Source: Rubritalea marina DSM 17716 (GTDB lineage Bacteria > Verrucomicrobiota > Verrucomicrobiia > Verrucomicrobiales > Akkermansiaceae). Taken from it: a stretch of DNA of 64,000 nt. The translations under genes and the position numbers were made by a program. The notes beneath the pieces were generated by a model. It was not told the DNA's origin and did no database searches. It saw only the letters and a program-made list of their open reading frames with translations. Of the stretch, positions 32,852 through 41,434 are shown piece after piece (position 1 is the stretch's first letter; the number at the start of each line of letters is the position of its first letter). The DNA is taken from NCBI RefSeq assembly GCF_000378105.1, contig NZ_KB899248.1, forward strand, positions 62,001-126,000, written 5' to 3'.

Positions 32852-34315
32852 TTAAATTGCGAGTTTCTTTTGGACGTATTCTGAAACCATTTTTGGGTTG
32901 GCTTTGCCTTTTGATGCTTTCATGACCTGACCGGTGAACCAGTTAGCAGCTTTCGCATTACCTCCTTTGATTTCTTCTACTTTGGCTGGGTTAGCAGCAA
33001 TGATTTCGTCGATGATAGATTCGATGGCGGAGTTGTCGGCGGGTTCGAATCCCATGTCTTTGGCAATGGCAGCTGGTTTGGATTCTGGGTTGTCCCAGAG
33101 TTTGGCGAAGACGTCTTTGGCTTGGTTGTTGGAAATCGTACCGGCTTCGATGAGTTCGACAAGTTCCTTGAGTGCCTCTGGCTGGATGGGGTTCTGGTCG
33201 ATGCTGAGGAAGCTTTCGTTGAGCTTGCCGAGCACGGTGTTGATGATCCAGTTGGCGATTTTCTTACCAAACTTTGAGCCTGCTGCAGCTTTTTCAAAGT
33301 AGTCTGCGAGGACGAGGTCGCTGGTGAGGACTCCGGCATCGTATGCTGAAACACTGAAGTCGCTTTCGAAGCGATCGCGTTTGTCGTGTGGTAGTTCTGG
33401 AACGAAGGCTCGCATTTTTTCTACCATCTCTGCTGTATTGACTGGGAGGAGGTCTGGCTCAGGGAAGTATCGGTAGTCGTGAGAGTCCTCTTTGATACGC
33501 ATCACGGAGGTTTGGCCGGTATTGGGGTCCCAGCGGAGGGTTGCTTGTTGTTGTTCGATCCCCATATCGAGTTCTTCGATTTGGCGGTCGATTTCGTAGT
33601 AGATGGAGGCGCGGACCGCGGAGATGGAGTTGAGGTTTTTGATCTCTAGTTTGGTGCCGAGGACGTCGGTGCCGTTCTTGCGAACGGAGATATTCACGTC
33701 GCATCGCATTTGGCCTTTTTCCATGTCGGCGTCTGAGATTTTGCCGTACTGGAGGATTTGTTGGAGTGACTTGAGGTAGGCGTATGCTTCTTCGGCGCAG
33801 TCGATGTCTGGCTCAGTCACGATCTCCATGAGTGGGGTGCCGGCACGGTTGTAGTCGATTACCGAGGCATTGGCGAGGTGGGTGGATTTGGCGACATCTT
33901 CCTCAAGGTGGATGCGGTTCATCTGCACTACCTTGCCAGGGTTTGGTATATTTTTTTGTGCGTCTTTGTGGTAGGCCAAGTCGTAGAGTGGCACGCCACC
34001 GCCGCCGCAGAGCGGGAGGTCGAACTGGGTGAGTTGGTAGTTCTTTGGCATGTCTGGGTAGAAGTAGTTTTTGCGGTCCCACTTCGACACTTCGGGGGTG
34101 GTGCAGTTGAGCAGCATGCCTGCGAGGATGGTTTGCTCGATAGCGTGCTTGTTGAGCACGGGGAGAGCGCCGGGGAGGCCAAGGCAGACGGGGCACACGT
34201 TGGTGTTGGGCTCATGGCCGTAGCCTGCACGGCAGGCACAAAACATCTTGCTTTCGGAGTTGATTTGACAGTGAACTTCAAGGCCGATGGTGGCGATGTA
34301 ATCTTCTCTTGGCAT
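32852..34315 (-). CDS. gatB: Aspartyl/glutamyl-tRNA amidotransferase subunit B
   Basis: 487 residues from the ATG at about 34315 ('MPREDYIATIGLEVHCQIN'), which matches the standard GatB start; the longer frame opens with a TTG and lacks support. Features: 'GLEVHCQINSESKMFCACRA' with Cys residues for Zn, 'CPVCLGLPGALPVLNKHAIE', 'GGGVPLYDLAYHKDAQ', the 'KLEIKNLNSISAVRASIYYE' motif and the C-terminal YqeY-like helical domain ending 'QVMKASKGKANPKMVSEYVQ'. With GatA and GatC (not in this window) it converts Glu-tRNA-Gln or Asp-tRNA-Asn to the amide. Because asnS is present, the likely task is Gln-tRNA formation. Confidence 0.96.
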   Translation of the reverse strand: MPREDYIATIGLEVHCQINSESKMFCACRAGYGHEPNTNVCPVCLGLPGALPVLNKHAIEQTILAGMLLNCTTPEVSKWDRKNYFYPDMPKNYQLTQFDLPLCGGGGVPLYDLAYHKDAQKNIPNPGKVVQMNRIHLEEDVAKSTHLANASVIDYNRAGTPLMEIVTEPDIDCAEEAYAYLKSLQQILQYGKISDADMEKGQMRCDVNISVRKNGTDVLGTKLEIKNLNSISAVRASIYYEIDRQIEELDMGIEQQQATLRWDPNTGQTSVMRIKEDSHDYRYFPEPDLLPVNTAEMVEKMRAFVPELPHDKRDRFESDFSVSAYDAGVLTSDLVLADYFEKAAAGSKFGKKIANWIINTVLGKLNESFLSIDQNPIQPEALKELVELIEAGTISNNQAKDVFAKLWDNPESKPAAIAKDMGFEPADNSAIESIIDEIIAANPAKVEEIKGGNAKAANWFTGQVMKASKGKANPKMVSEYVQKKLAI

Positions 34316-34376
34316 AGTAAATCGTTGGTAAATTGGTAGGGCTGGCGTGGCTGCCAGCGGGTTGTTGCTGATTGGT

Positions 34377-35180
34377 CTAGCGAAGCTTGAGCACTTGTTC
34401 AATATCGATCTGCGCAATTGCCAATTGTAGTTGTTCGTCAGCTAAAATTTCCTGGGCCTTTGGGTTGAGCATGAGCTCGGTTAGCTTGCCTTCTTTGAGT
34501 TGTTGGAGGATTTCCGGGTCTTCTAGAAATGCTTGAACTTTGGGGTGTTCGAGTGCGCGTTTGACTTCGGCATTTTTGGCGATTTTTTTAAAGGCTTCAG
34601 GGTCTTTGGCTTTAATCTCGCTGAGTTGAGCGAGGGTATCGGTGGCATCGTCACTGGAGCCGATAAGTTTTTGGACTTGGCTGCTGAAGGCGCCCTTGAT
34701 TTGTGGGGCGGCGGTGTCGGTGACTTCGTTGAGTTTTTCCTGGATTGCGGGCAGGCTGGATTTGACCCATTCAGGGCTCTTTTCAATAAACTTTTTATTT
34801 GAGCTAATGATGACCACGGCAATGCAAAAAGCTCCGAGTAGGCAGACCCCAGCAATAATGGTGAACATGGGGGGGCGTTGGCCATTGGGGCCATTGGGCA
34901 CGGGATCGTAGAGAAAGTGGGTGATGTACTTGAGCCCGAAAAAGCTTAGCAAGGCACAGATGCAGCCTATCAAATAATGGCCGTAAACAGGGAAGTTTGG
35001 CCAATGCTGTGGCGCGAAGTGGTTGCTGGCAGCAAAGCCCAAGAAGCCGCCAAGCACGAGACCGACGAGGCAAAGTAGTGCATAGAAGAGCTTCAGCACA
35101 CCCTTGATCAAGCAATACGATACAATCGCAATGGCGATGCAGAGCAGTACTGCTAGTACCCAATTTCCTTCCAAGTCCAT
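34377..35180 (-). CDS. Membrane protein with long helical C-terminus (unknown)
   Basis: 267 residues. Three or four membrane segments lie in the first 140 residues ('WVLAVLLCIAIAIVSYCLI', 'LLCLVGLVLGGFLGFAAS', 'YLIGCICALLSFFGLKYI', 'IIAGVCLLGAFCIAVVII'), an arrangement that recalls CvpA-like proteins. The C-terminal half is charged and helical and repeats the pattern 'LEHPKVQAFLEDPEILQQLK', 'MLNPKAQEILADEQLQLAI'. No named family. It precedes gatB by about 60 bp on the same strand. Confidence 0.55.
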   Translation of the reverse strand: MDLEGNWVLAVLLCIAIAIVSYCLIKGVLKLFYALLCLVGLVLGGFLGFAASNHFAPQHWPNFPVYGHYLIGCICALLSFFGLKYITHFLYDPVPNGPNGQRPPMFTIIAGVCLLGAFCIAVVIISSNKKFIEKSPEWVKSSLPAIQEKLNEVTDTAAPQIKGAFSSQVQKLIGSSDDATDTLAQLSEIKAKDPEAFKKIAKNAEVKRALEHPKVQAFLEDPEILQQLKEGKLTELMLNPKAQEILADEQLQLAIAQIDIEQVLKLR

Positions 35181-35373
35181 CTAGCAATGAAGAGTATCGG
35201 GATGATCCGATAGGTCGATGAAAAAAATGGGCGACTAGCAATGAGTGCTGGCAGGGTTTGTGGCGAAGCTTGATGGGTGACTTTGGGGCGCCTTGCCTGT
35301 GCCTGTTAGGCTATGATGTGTGCATCGAATGCGTCTTCTGCCATCCCTGCTGAGTGTGGATAGCGTCAGGGAT

Positions 35374-36135
35374 TTATTTCAGCTGAAGTAGCACTGGGCA
35401 GTGGTCTGAGCCAAGAACTTGGTCGAGAATGCTAGCAGATTCTAGCTGTTCAGCGAGGCTGCTAGAGGCACAGAAATAATCAATTCTCCAACCCACATTT
35501 CTGGCTCGAGCACCGGCGCGGTAACTCCACCAACTGTATGCTTCTGTGGTGTCTGGGTGGAAGTGTCTGAAAGTGTCGATGAAGCCGGCCTCTACGATGT
35601 TATTAAAGCCTGCGCGTTCTTGGTCACTGAAGCCAGGGTTCTTACGGTTTTCTTTTGGGCGAGCAAGGTCGATTTCTTGGTGCGCGACATTGAGGTCGCC
35701 ACAGAAGATGACGGGTTTGTTTTTTTCTAGTTCTTGGCAGTAGGCGAGGAAGGCGACATCCCAAGAGCAGCGGTACTCGATGCGCTTGAGGGCATTCTGA
35801 GCATTGGGGGTGTATACGGTGACCAAGTAGTAGTCGGGATACTCGGCGGTGATCACGCGTCCTTCAGTATCGTGTTGCTCGATACCGATGCCATTGACGA
35901 CACTGAGTGGCTTTTCTTTGGAGAGAATGAGCGTGCCTGAGTAGCCTGGCTTGTCTGCAGCATTCCAGAATTGGTGGTAGCCGGCGAACTCAAGTGGGAG
36001 CTCGACTTGTTCTTCGCGCGCCTTGGTCTCTTGGAGGCACAAGACATCGGGGTTGGTGTCTGCAAACCATTGAGCAAAGTCTTTTTTGAGCACGGCGCGG
36101 ATGCCGTTGACGTTCCAGGAAATGAGCGTTTTCAT
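35374..36135 (-). CDS. xth: Exodeoxyribonuclease III / AP endonuclease
   Basis: 253 residues from the ATG at 36135 ('[20 protein letters not shown]'), the standard ExoIII start. All catalytic blocks are present: 'WNVNGIRA', 'CLQETKA', 'YSGTLILSK', 'VYTPNAQN', '[15 protein letters not shown]', 'DTFRHFHPD', 'YSWWSYR' and the final 'VLGSDHCPV' with the catalytic His. It repairs abasic sites and trims 3' ends. Base-excision repair genes are not seen nearby. Confidence 0.96.
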   Translation of the reverse strand: MKTLISWNVNGIRAVLKKDFAQWFADTNPDVLCLQETKAREEQVELPLEFAGYHQFWNAADKPGYSGTLILSKEKPLSVVNGIGIEQHDTEGRVITAEYPDYYLVTVYTPNAQNALKRIEYRCSWDVAFLAYCQELEKNKPVIFCGDLNVAHQEIDLARPKENRKNPGFSDQERAGFNNIVEAGFIDTFRHFHPDTTEAYSWWSYRAGARARNVGWRIDYFCASSSLAEQLESASILDQVLGSDHCPVLLQLK

Positions 36136-36164
36136 CGGGTTGTTATGTTCTAGTTGGTGGGCTG

Positions 36165-36920
36165 CTAGGGGTGAGATTTCCCCCAAATTTCAAGTGATTC
36201 TGGCGGGGAGATCATGAAGCTTTTGCCATTGGGGGCTGAGACTTCCTGGGCATAAACTAGCGGGACGCAGGTCAGCGAGAGAATGGGGTCGTCGCCACTG
36301 CGCTGGATGCGTTCGACGTGGAGCACGGAGAAGTAATGAGGGTTTTGGCGGATTTCGAGCAATCCACCTGTTTGGAGCCACGCGCGTGCCTGGTGGGGAG
36401 CCTGCGGGAGGATGAGGTGGATCTGAACTGGGTAGGGGGTGAGGCCGTCGTAGCCATCGTGTGTCACCATGGCTTGGAGGCTGAGGATGAGGCCTTGTGG
36501 GATCAGGTGGCTGGCGTTGAGTTGGGCGGCCTTGAGTATCTTGAACGAGCCTTGGACGTAGGTGTTGTAGCGGATGTCTTTGTGATTATTGATGTAGACG
36601 CGCTTGAGCTCGCTATTGAGGGTCTTGACCTCTTTCTCGTCAAGTTGGCTAAACTTTTTGTAGAGGTTTCGAGGATTGAGGGTGTCGCCTTGCGGTGGGA
36701 ATAGAGGGCTGTGCGCCTCGATCATTTGTTCGCGACCTAGCGCCTTGAGGATCCGGTAATTGCGCGGTTCATGGGGATTGCCAAAGACCTCGAGAAAGAA
36801 CAACCAACTCCAGATGGCGAGACATAGAGCTACGAGGTTGGCGAGTATCCACCAAAAGTGTGGTGGTTTCGCCTCCAAGATGTTGGTGACAAGTGACGAG
36901 TGTTTACGCTGCTTGGCCAC
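36165..36920 (-). CDS. Single-span membrane protein of unknown function
   Basis: 251 residues. One membrane segment (about 23-45, '[21 protein letters not shown]') with a long outside part that includes '[19 protein letters not shown]' and '[20 protein letters not shown]'. The C-terminal half is beta-rich ('[20 protein letters not shown]'). I recognise no family; it looks like a lineage-specific protein. It lies between the IscA-like gene and exonuclease III, all on the minus strand. Confidence 0.55.
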   Translation of the reverse strand: MAKQRKHSSLVTNILEAKPPHFWWILANLVALCLAIWSWLFFLEVFGNPHEPRNYRILKALGREQMIEAHSPLFPPQGDTLNPRNLYKKFSQLDEKEVKTLNSELKRVYINNHKDIRYNTYVQGSFKILKAAQLNASHLIPQGLILSLQAMVTHDGYDGLTPYPVQIHLILPQAPHQARAWLQTGGLLEIRQNPHYFSVLHVERIQRSGDDPILSLTCVPLVYAQEVSAPNGKSFMISPPESLEIWGKSHP

Positions 36921-36961
36921 CGTGATTGATCAATGCGAATTCCCAGAGGGGTAGAGGGGGG

Positions 36962-37333
36962 CTACTTGCAGTCGTTGGCAGGGTCGTAGCTGCCTTCCTC
37001 GCCTTTAGCTTCAAATGAAGTGCCGCAGCCACATGAACGTGAGGCGTTCGGGTTCTGCAGGCGGAAGCCTGAGTCCGAGAGTGAGTATTCATAGACCAAT
37101 TGGCAGCCTTCGAGGTATTCAAAGGATTCTGGGTCGATGTGGACAATGGCGCCATCTTGCTCCAAACTTTGATCCTTGGCTTCTGCGGCTTTGATCTCCA
37201 TCACGTATTGCATTCCCGCGCAGCCGCCCTTTTGCACGGAAAGGCGAAGGCCATGGCCGGCTGGGGCGTCGTTCTTGGCGAGAAGGTTTTTGAGTTCCTT
37301 GATCGCTGACTGTGAGAGTGTGATGATTTCCAT
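36962..37333 (-). CDS. IscA/HesB-type iron-sulfur cluster carrier
   Basis: 123 residues of the A-type carrier family. The three conserved Cys are seen: 'KGGCAGMQYVM' and 'SRSCGCGTSFEAKGE'. The start 'IITLSQSAIKELKNLL' and 'GLRLSVQKGGCAG' are typical. A short C-terminal extension after the CGC motif is common. These proteins pass Fe-S clusters to targets such as IspG or radical-SAM enzymes. No other isc or suf gene is in the window, so its exact place (IscA, SufA or ErpA) is not decided. Confidence 0.93.
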   Translation of the reverse strand: MEIITLSQSAIKELKNLLAKNDAPAGHGLRLSVQKGGCAGMQYVMEIKAAEAKDQSLEQDGAIVHIDPESFEYLEGCQLVYEYSLSDSGFRLQNPNASRSCGCGTSFEAKGEEGSYDPANDCK

Positions 37334-37454
37334 AATTTGCTGGGCTCAACATAGGCGAGCAATTCCGATTCATCCACTGAAACTTTTGAAAAAATGCAGG
37401 TGCTTGGTATTGAATCACTCAGCAAGCACGGAGCCCTAATTCTGCTAGGCTAAG

Positions 37455-37569
37455 CTATTTCTAGCTTGCCTTGGGAATCGCGGCGATTATGGTCGCATCC
37501 AGTTCGGGACTTGGCGCAGTTTGGTAGCGCGCCGCTCTGGGGGGAGCGGAGGTCGCAGGTTCGAATCCT
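37455..37569 (+). repeat. Left direct repeat of the tRNA-Pro element (promoter plus broken tRNA-Pro)
   Basis: 115 bp identical, apart from one extra G, to 41930-42043. It contains a promoter (TTGCCT at 37466, 16-bp spacer, TATGGT at 37488) and tRNA-Pro sequence from 37505 to the T-arm. Beyond 37569 the sequence ('AATGCCTGTGTGCG') no longer fits a tRNA. The anticodon loop has six G instead of five, a further sign of decay. Confidence 0.93.
37505..37569 (+). pseudogene. Truncated tRNA-Pro (GGG) without 3' acceptor strand
   Basis: Runs from the 5' acceptor strand through D-, anticodon and most of the T-arm, then breaks. An additional G enlarges the anticodon loop. It still has the promoter, but the acceptor stem cannot close, so a charged tRNA is not expected. 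Confidence 0.85.
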
Positions 37570-37841
37570 AATGCCTGTGTGCGTGGTTCGATTTTTGTTT
37601 TTTGTAACTTTTTTACTATTAGTTATTTGTTTTGTTTTTTTCGCAGCACTGTGCCGCCATGTTTTTTGATAATACGTGGTAATTACAGCCTATGTTGCAT
37701 CGTAATTACACGAAAGTCGTATGATTATTTGCGTGATGTTTGATCGACTATGAGAATAAGGTTCATAATTATCTATAGGTGAAGGGGTGTCTGCCGCGCG
37801 GCTTTATGCAAACGATTGTTCAACTGTTGTAGGGGAGCAAT
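37570..37841. other. AT-rich non-coding left end of the element
   Basis: About 270 bp between the broken tRNA and the terminator of the secreted-protein gene. It is rich in T-runs ('TTTTTGTTTTTTGTAAC') and has no open frame of note. It may hold the left arm sites of the element's attachment region; no repeat was clear by eye. Confidence 0.45.
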
Positions 37842-37878
37842 AAAAAGCCCCTTACGTATTTCAACATAAGGAGCTTTT
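37842..37878 (-). terminator. Terminator of the element's secreted-protein gene
   Basis: On the minus strand AAAAGCTCCTTA, an AT loop, TAAGGGGCTTTTTATTG: a near-perfect 11-bp stem with a T-run, 24 bp after the stop. Confidence 0.85.
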
Positions 37879-37901
37879 AGAGAAAATGTAAATGGATGTA
37901 T

Positions 37902-39485
37902 CTATTGCAAAGCTTTGTTCAGTAAGTCAGCTTCTTTGAGTAAGGGGGTCAAAGTGACGATCTGTACAGGGCTAAGATCCATTTGTTGAAGTAATTTGAC
38001 TCTTGATGTTAGCGCTTGAAGACCAGCCTTTATTTCAGGTAATTCGGCACTGTTATCTACTTTGTATGTTATAAGAGCGTTCTCATTTACTGAAGCCTCA
38101 CCCCCTTTATCTGTGGCGTTTATGCTGTATTGCGAACTGATCTGCTCGATCCCTCCCCCCATAGTATCTTTCAAAGACTTTAGATCGTATTTTGTATCGG
38201 AGATTAACTGGTCTATTAGATCTGTCTGAGAGCTTAAGATTGTAGTAACAAGAGTTTGGCGTTGAACCGAGTCTAGTAGTTGAGCCTCTTCAGATTCGAG
38301 CATTTTAAAGGCTTTCTGAGGGTTCTTTTTAGCTAAATCTTCTATGCCACTTACTAGTAGTTTGAGTGTTTGATTAGTTTCATCCGATCTTTCAGCCATT
38401 ATACGTGTTTCAACAGCACCGAGGTTCGGGTAGTCTGGATACCTTACTGAGAATGCATTAAACTGTAGACTGGCTTGTCTCGCGTCACGTCTAGCTAGAT
38501 AGCCAAGCTCTTTTGCCTCGACGTTAGCAGCGTCATGCTTGTTTTTTAGGTAGGCAATATCAGGGGTAATCTGTCTCTCTACAATTGTGACTATTTCACG
38601 GTCAGTAATTTGTGTTTGAACCTTGCTTAAGGAGTAATTTATTTTTTCTAGAGCTGACCAATATCGATTCATTGCAACTTCTGCATTCATTTTGCTGCGT
38701 ATTGCAGCAGCAATTTTGGTAGCTTTTGCGATGACTTTCTGTCTTTTAATAACCTCTTTCTGCTTTTGGGCTATGTCTAGGTCATTGGTATAGGAGCGAG
38801 TGTAGACGTTGCATATGGCAAAAGCTGCTTCTACTTCGTCAGCGTCGATGAGCAGATCTAGCAGCCTGAGTGTGTCCTTTTTAAGCTGCTCTCCTGAAGC
38901 AAGGTCAATAGAGGCTTCGTTTCTTTTAATTTTTCCTGCTTCGCTCTTGAGCTTTGCCAACTCTTTTTCAGCTTGCGCTATGATACTGGCATTTCTCACA
39001 CATTCTCTATGTGCTTTTGTGCCTTGTTGTACTCCCCGTGTCCGATTAAAAGTTAGTTTATCAATTTTAGCGTTGGCTGTGGCGACGATCTGTTTGTATT
39101 TCGCGTATTCTGCACGTACTTGATTTTTTCTAGATTCATTTTGTTTAGATGAATGAGAAAGTGCAGAGTTTTTTTGGTGGTGGGGCATTGTGCCTTTGGC
39201 TAAATCGAGCATCACGTTTACTCCTAAAACTTGATATGAATTGGGTGCATAGTCGGGGTTGTTTAAAAAGTCTTCCCCAAAATTGACAGACGCTTCCATA
39301 TCATTTTTACGAAAAGCATTTACTACGTTTTTCCATGCTTGGGTAGCGCTGGCATCTTCTAGATTTGTGACATCAACTTCTGGAGATAGTAGATCGTCCA
39401 ATTCGTCAGCAAAGCTAACGGGAGCTATTGATAAAATTACTGATGAGCTTAGTAACAGAGTTTTAAAAAAAGGGGGGAAAGACAT
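37902..39485 (-). CDS. Large exported coiled-coil protein carried by the tRNA-Pro element (unknown)
   Basis: The ATG at 39485 gives 527 residues with a good signal peptide ('LLLSSSVILSIAPVSFA', cleavage before DELDD). The longer frame (61 more codons) would bury the signal and is rejected. Most of the mature protein is helical and charged, with coiled-coil stretches near residues 110-200 ('AYKYKQIVATANAKIDKL'-like), 240-320 ('IAQKQKEVIKRQKVIAKATK') and 430-520. A helical-repeat segment at the start ('AWKNVVNAFRKNDMEASVNF') recalls TPR units. No enzyme motif is visible. Codon use is AT-leaning like the rest of the element. As its only large cargo gene it may act outside the cytoplasm on the host surface or on competitors; that is conjecture. 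Confidence 0.6.
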   Translation of the reverse strand: MSFPPFFKTLLLSSSVILSIAPVSFADELDDLLSPEVDVTNLEDASATQAWKNVVNAFRKNDMEASVNFGEDFLNNPDYAPNSYQVLGVNVMLDLAKGTMPHHQKNSALSHSSKQNESRKNQVRAEYAKYKQIVATANAKIDKLTFNRTRGVQQGTKAHRECVRNASIIAQAEKELAKLKSEAGKIKRNEASIDLASGEQLKKDTLRLLDLLIDADEVEAAFAICNVYTRSYTNDLDIAQKQKEVIKRQKVIAKATKIAAAIRSKMNAEVAMNRYWSALEKINYSLSKVQTQITDREIVTIVERQITPDIAYLKNKHDAANVEAKELGYLARRDARQASLQFNAFSVRYPDYPNLGAVETRIMAERSDETNQTLKLLVSGIEDLAKKNPQKAFKMLESEEAQLLDSVQRQTLVTTILSSQTDLIDQLISDTKYDLKSLKDTMGGGIEQISSQYSINATDKGGEASVNENALITYKVDNSAELPEIKAGLQALTSRVKLLQQMDLSPVQIVTLTPLLKEADLLNKALQ

Positions 39486-40189
39486 GTGCGTGTAGGTGTA
39501 GTATAGTTGGGTGTTACGATAACTCAATATGTGGAGAGTGGATCCCAATGTGAAGAAAAAAATATAGATAAATGGGCTAACTAGTAAAATGAGTGAATTC
39601 TTCGCGCATCGTGATTGATTGTGAGTGTTGACTTGTCTTGGAGGGAGTTTGATAAAGTGATTCTTCATTTGTGCTAACAGATGTTGATGTGTGAGCTTTA
39701 TGAAGTTAATGTTTTTTGTCGTTTCTTGTTGACAATGTTGTATGTAATGTTAGCATTTTAATCGTGATTTTTGATTTTAAATATCACCAAGGCAAGTCTT
39801 TGGGGGGAGAGGTTCGTAACCTCAACTTGCTGCCATATATAACTATATGAATTATTTATTTTTTCATTTTTTATAATTCCGATGAGTTTTTTCGGTTGTA
39901 TAAAAAGTGAATATTTTTAAATACTATATTTAATTGTTTCGGAAATGCATTTCAATTCCTTAATATGGTTGTGGAGGTTTCTTTTATAAGAATATTTCTA
40001 GATGAGTTAACTATCAGTTCTTATGAGCAGGTATGTATGCTTTTCGGAAATGCCTACAATGCTATATAGTATGTGTAGTATCTAGTAAAAAAGAAACATA
40101 ATAGGTGTTCCTTTGTGTGCCTTCTCTTCTGTTCTCTTTGTTGCGAGTGTTTTATTCATTTAGTTATAATGTAAATATAAAATATTATT
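39486..40189. other. AT-rich intergenic region with nested hairpin and repeated 12-mers (candidate element origin)
   Basis: About 700 bp without a gene between the two divergent element genes. At 39791-39834 there is a two-level inverted repeat: outer GGCAAG / CTTGC(T)GCC and inner GAGGTT-CGT-AACCTC. The 12-mer TTTCGGAAATGC occurs at 39937-39948 and again at 40042-40053. The region around 39840-40190 is more than 70 percent A+T by eye. A promoter for the rightward gene is likely: TTGCGA (40141) and TATAAT (40165). Structured AT-rich DNA next to a replication-type gene is what an origin would look like, but it is unproven. Confidence 0.45.
40141..40170 (+). promoter_or_regulatory. Predicted promoter of the polymerase-like gene
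   Basis: TTGCGA (40141-40146), 18-bp spacer, TATAAT (40165-40170). Transcription would begin about 13 bp before the ATG at 40190, leaving almost no leader; no ribosome-binding site is seen, so translation may be leaderless-like. Confidence 0.45.
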
Positions 40190-41434
40190 ATGGCGAATAA
40201 AAAAGAAAAGAAAATAGTAGTTTTTTTACCCAAAAAGAGTAAGAGGATTTTTAAGTGTTTATATGATGAATTCCCTAAAACAAGTAAAGGTAAATATGCT
40301 AACTTTAAAAAATCTGTTGCATTTATTACTGAGTATATAAATCTTTCGAAATCTTTAGGTTTTAAGTGTGTTAGTATGAGTTCAACATATATTAAAAGTA
40401 AATATGGAGATGTGGTGTATGAATCATTAATTAATGGATACTTGTCTAAAATAGTGGTAAGAGGTGATGCATATTCTAATGATTTTGGTAAAGGGTTTTG
40501 TAAGTCTTTTAAATTAAAAGATGAATATATGAAGTCATCGCTGTATCACGTCAAGATCTGTGGAATTAATATTTCAAGAGCCAATAAGTATTGGTTTCCT
40601 GATGAGTCTAAGGGTTTTCTCAATAGGGATTTGGTAGAGAAAGGGCTTAATTCTCTATCGATTGACAATAAAGACTTTGGTGAGCTTGATGCAGATATCT
40701 ATATGTCGATGTCAAAAAATTCTGTAGATCTAAAGGACTGGAAACTTTCAAGAAAAGATCGTGTCTACAGTGCTGTGACGAATATGAAGAAAAGCGTTCG
40801 GCGTTGTTTACGGATGAATGGTAGCCCGATCACATGGGTAGATGTTAAATGTTGTCAGCCATACTTAGCCCTCTCTTATCTTAGTGATGAAAGGGAGTAC
40901 AGGATCTGGTCTAACATGTTGGACCGAGACTTTTACAACTCAATTCTGAAATTTAATAAATTTTACGAAGGTTTAGGTAATGATCGAGCAAGGATGAAGC
41001 AGCTGGTTTCAGCATTTCTAGCAGGTTGTGGTGATGGTACGTCGAAGTATCCATTAGGCAATTGCAAGTATGATGACCCTGATGAGCTAACCAATGATGA
41101 AAAGCACGCCATTCACCAATTCATGAAAAGAGCATTTCCCGTTTTTTACAAAGAGCATAAAAAAGGTCGAAAGGAAAAGCACAGCTATCTGTCTTTGGCT
41201 CTCATGAAGCTGGAGTCAGATGTTATTATCGACAGAGTATTGCCTGAGTTAGATTTTGATGCTGTTACCATTCACGATTGCATAGGTTGCGAGCCTAAGA
41301 ATGCTGATAGACTCAAGCAAGTCATGATGGAAAAATTTGAGGGGGCTATAGGTGTCTCTCCAAAGCTTGATGTTGATAGTCCTGTAAGCTTCCTCCAACT
41401 GTACTTTATGTTGAGTGGGCTGGTGGTGGCTTAG
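40190..41434 (+). CDS. Winged-helix plus family-A-polymerase-like protein of the tRNA-Pro element
   Basis: 414 residues, AT-rich. Residues about 55-115 ('SMSSTYIKSKYGDVVYESLI' then 'FGKGFCKSFKLKDEYM') look like a winged helix. From 190 on, motifs resemble the palm and fingers of family A polymerases: 'WVDVKCCQPYLALSYL' (motif A, Asp218, Gln223), 'DRARMKQLVSAFLAGCG' (motif B-like, Arg266, Lys270), 'LALMKLESDVIIDRVLPEL' (Glu342) and 'AVTIHDCIGCEP' (motif C, His362, Asp363). No 3'-5' exonuclease is present and the size is half that of Pol I. I recall similar 'DI-SQP...HD' proteins from phages and mobile elements that have no assigned activity. It may replicate the element. The last about 15 residues run antisense to integrase sequence, so the C-terminus may be altered by a junction. 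Confidence 0.6.
   Translation: MANKKEKKIVVFLPKKSKRIFKCLYDEFPKTSKGKYANFKKSVAFITEYINLSKSLGFKCVSMSSTYIKSKYGDVVYESLINGYLSKIVVRGDAYSNDFGKGFCKSFKLKDEYMKSSLYHVKICGINISRANKYWFPDESKGFLNRDLVEKGLNSLSIDNKDFGELDADIYMSMSKNSVDLKDWKLSRKDRVYSAVTNMKKSVRRCLRMNGSPITWVDVKCCQPYLALSYLSDEREYRIWSNMLDRDFYNSILKFNKFYEGLGNDRARMKQLVSAFLAGCGDGTSKYPLGNCKYDDPDELTNDEKHAIHQFMKRAFPVFYKEHKKGRKEKHSYLSLALMKLESDVIIDRVLPELDFDAVTIHDCIGCEPKNADRLKQVMMEKFEGAIGVSPKLDVDSPVSFLQLYFMLSGLVVA

Noticed and set aside
39486-39668. A longer N-terminus for the element's secreted protein
   Set aside because: It would place a second hydrophobic stretch before a perfect signal peptide; the ATG at 39485 is far better.
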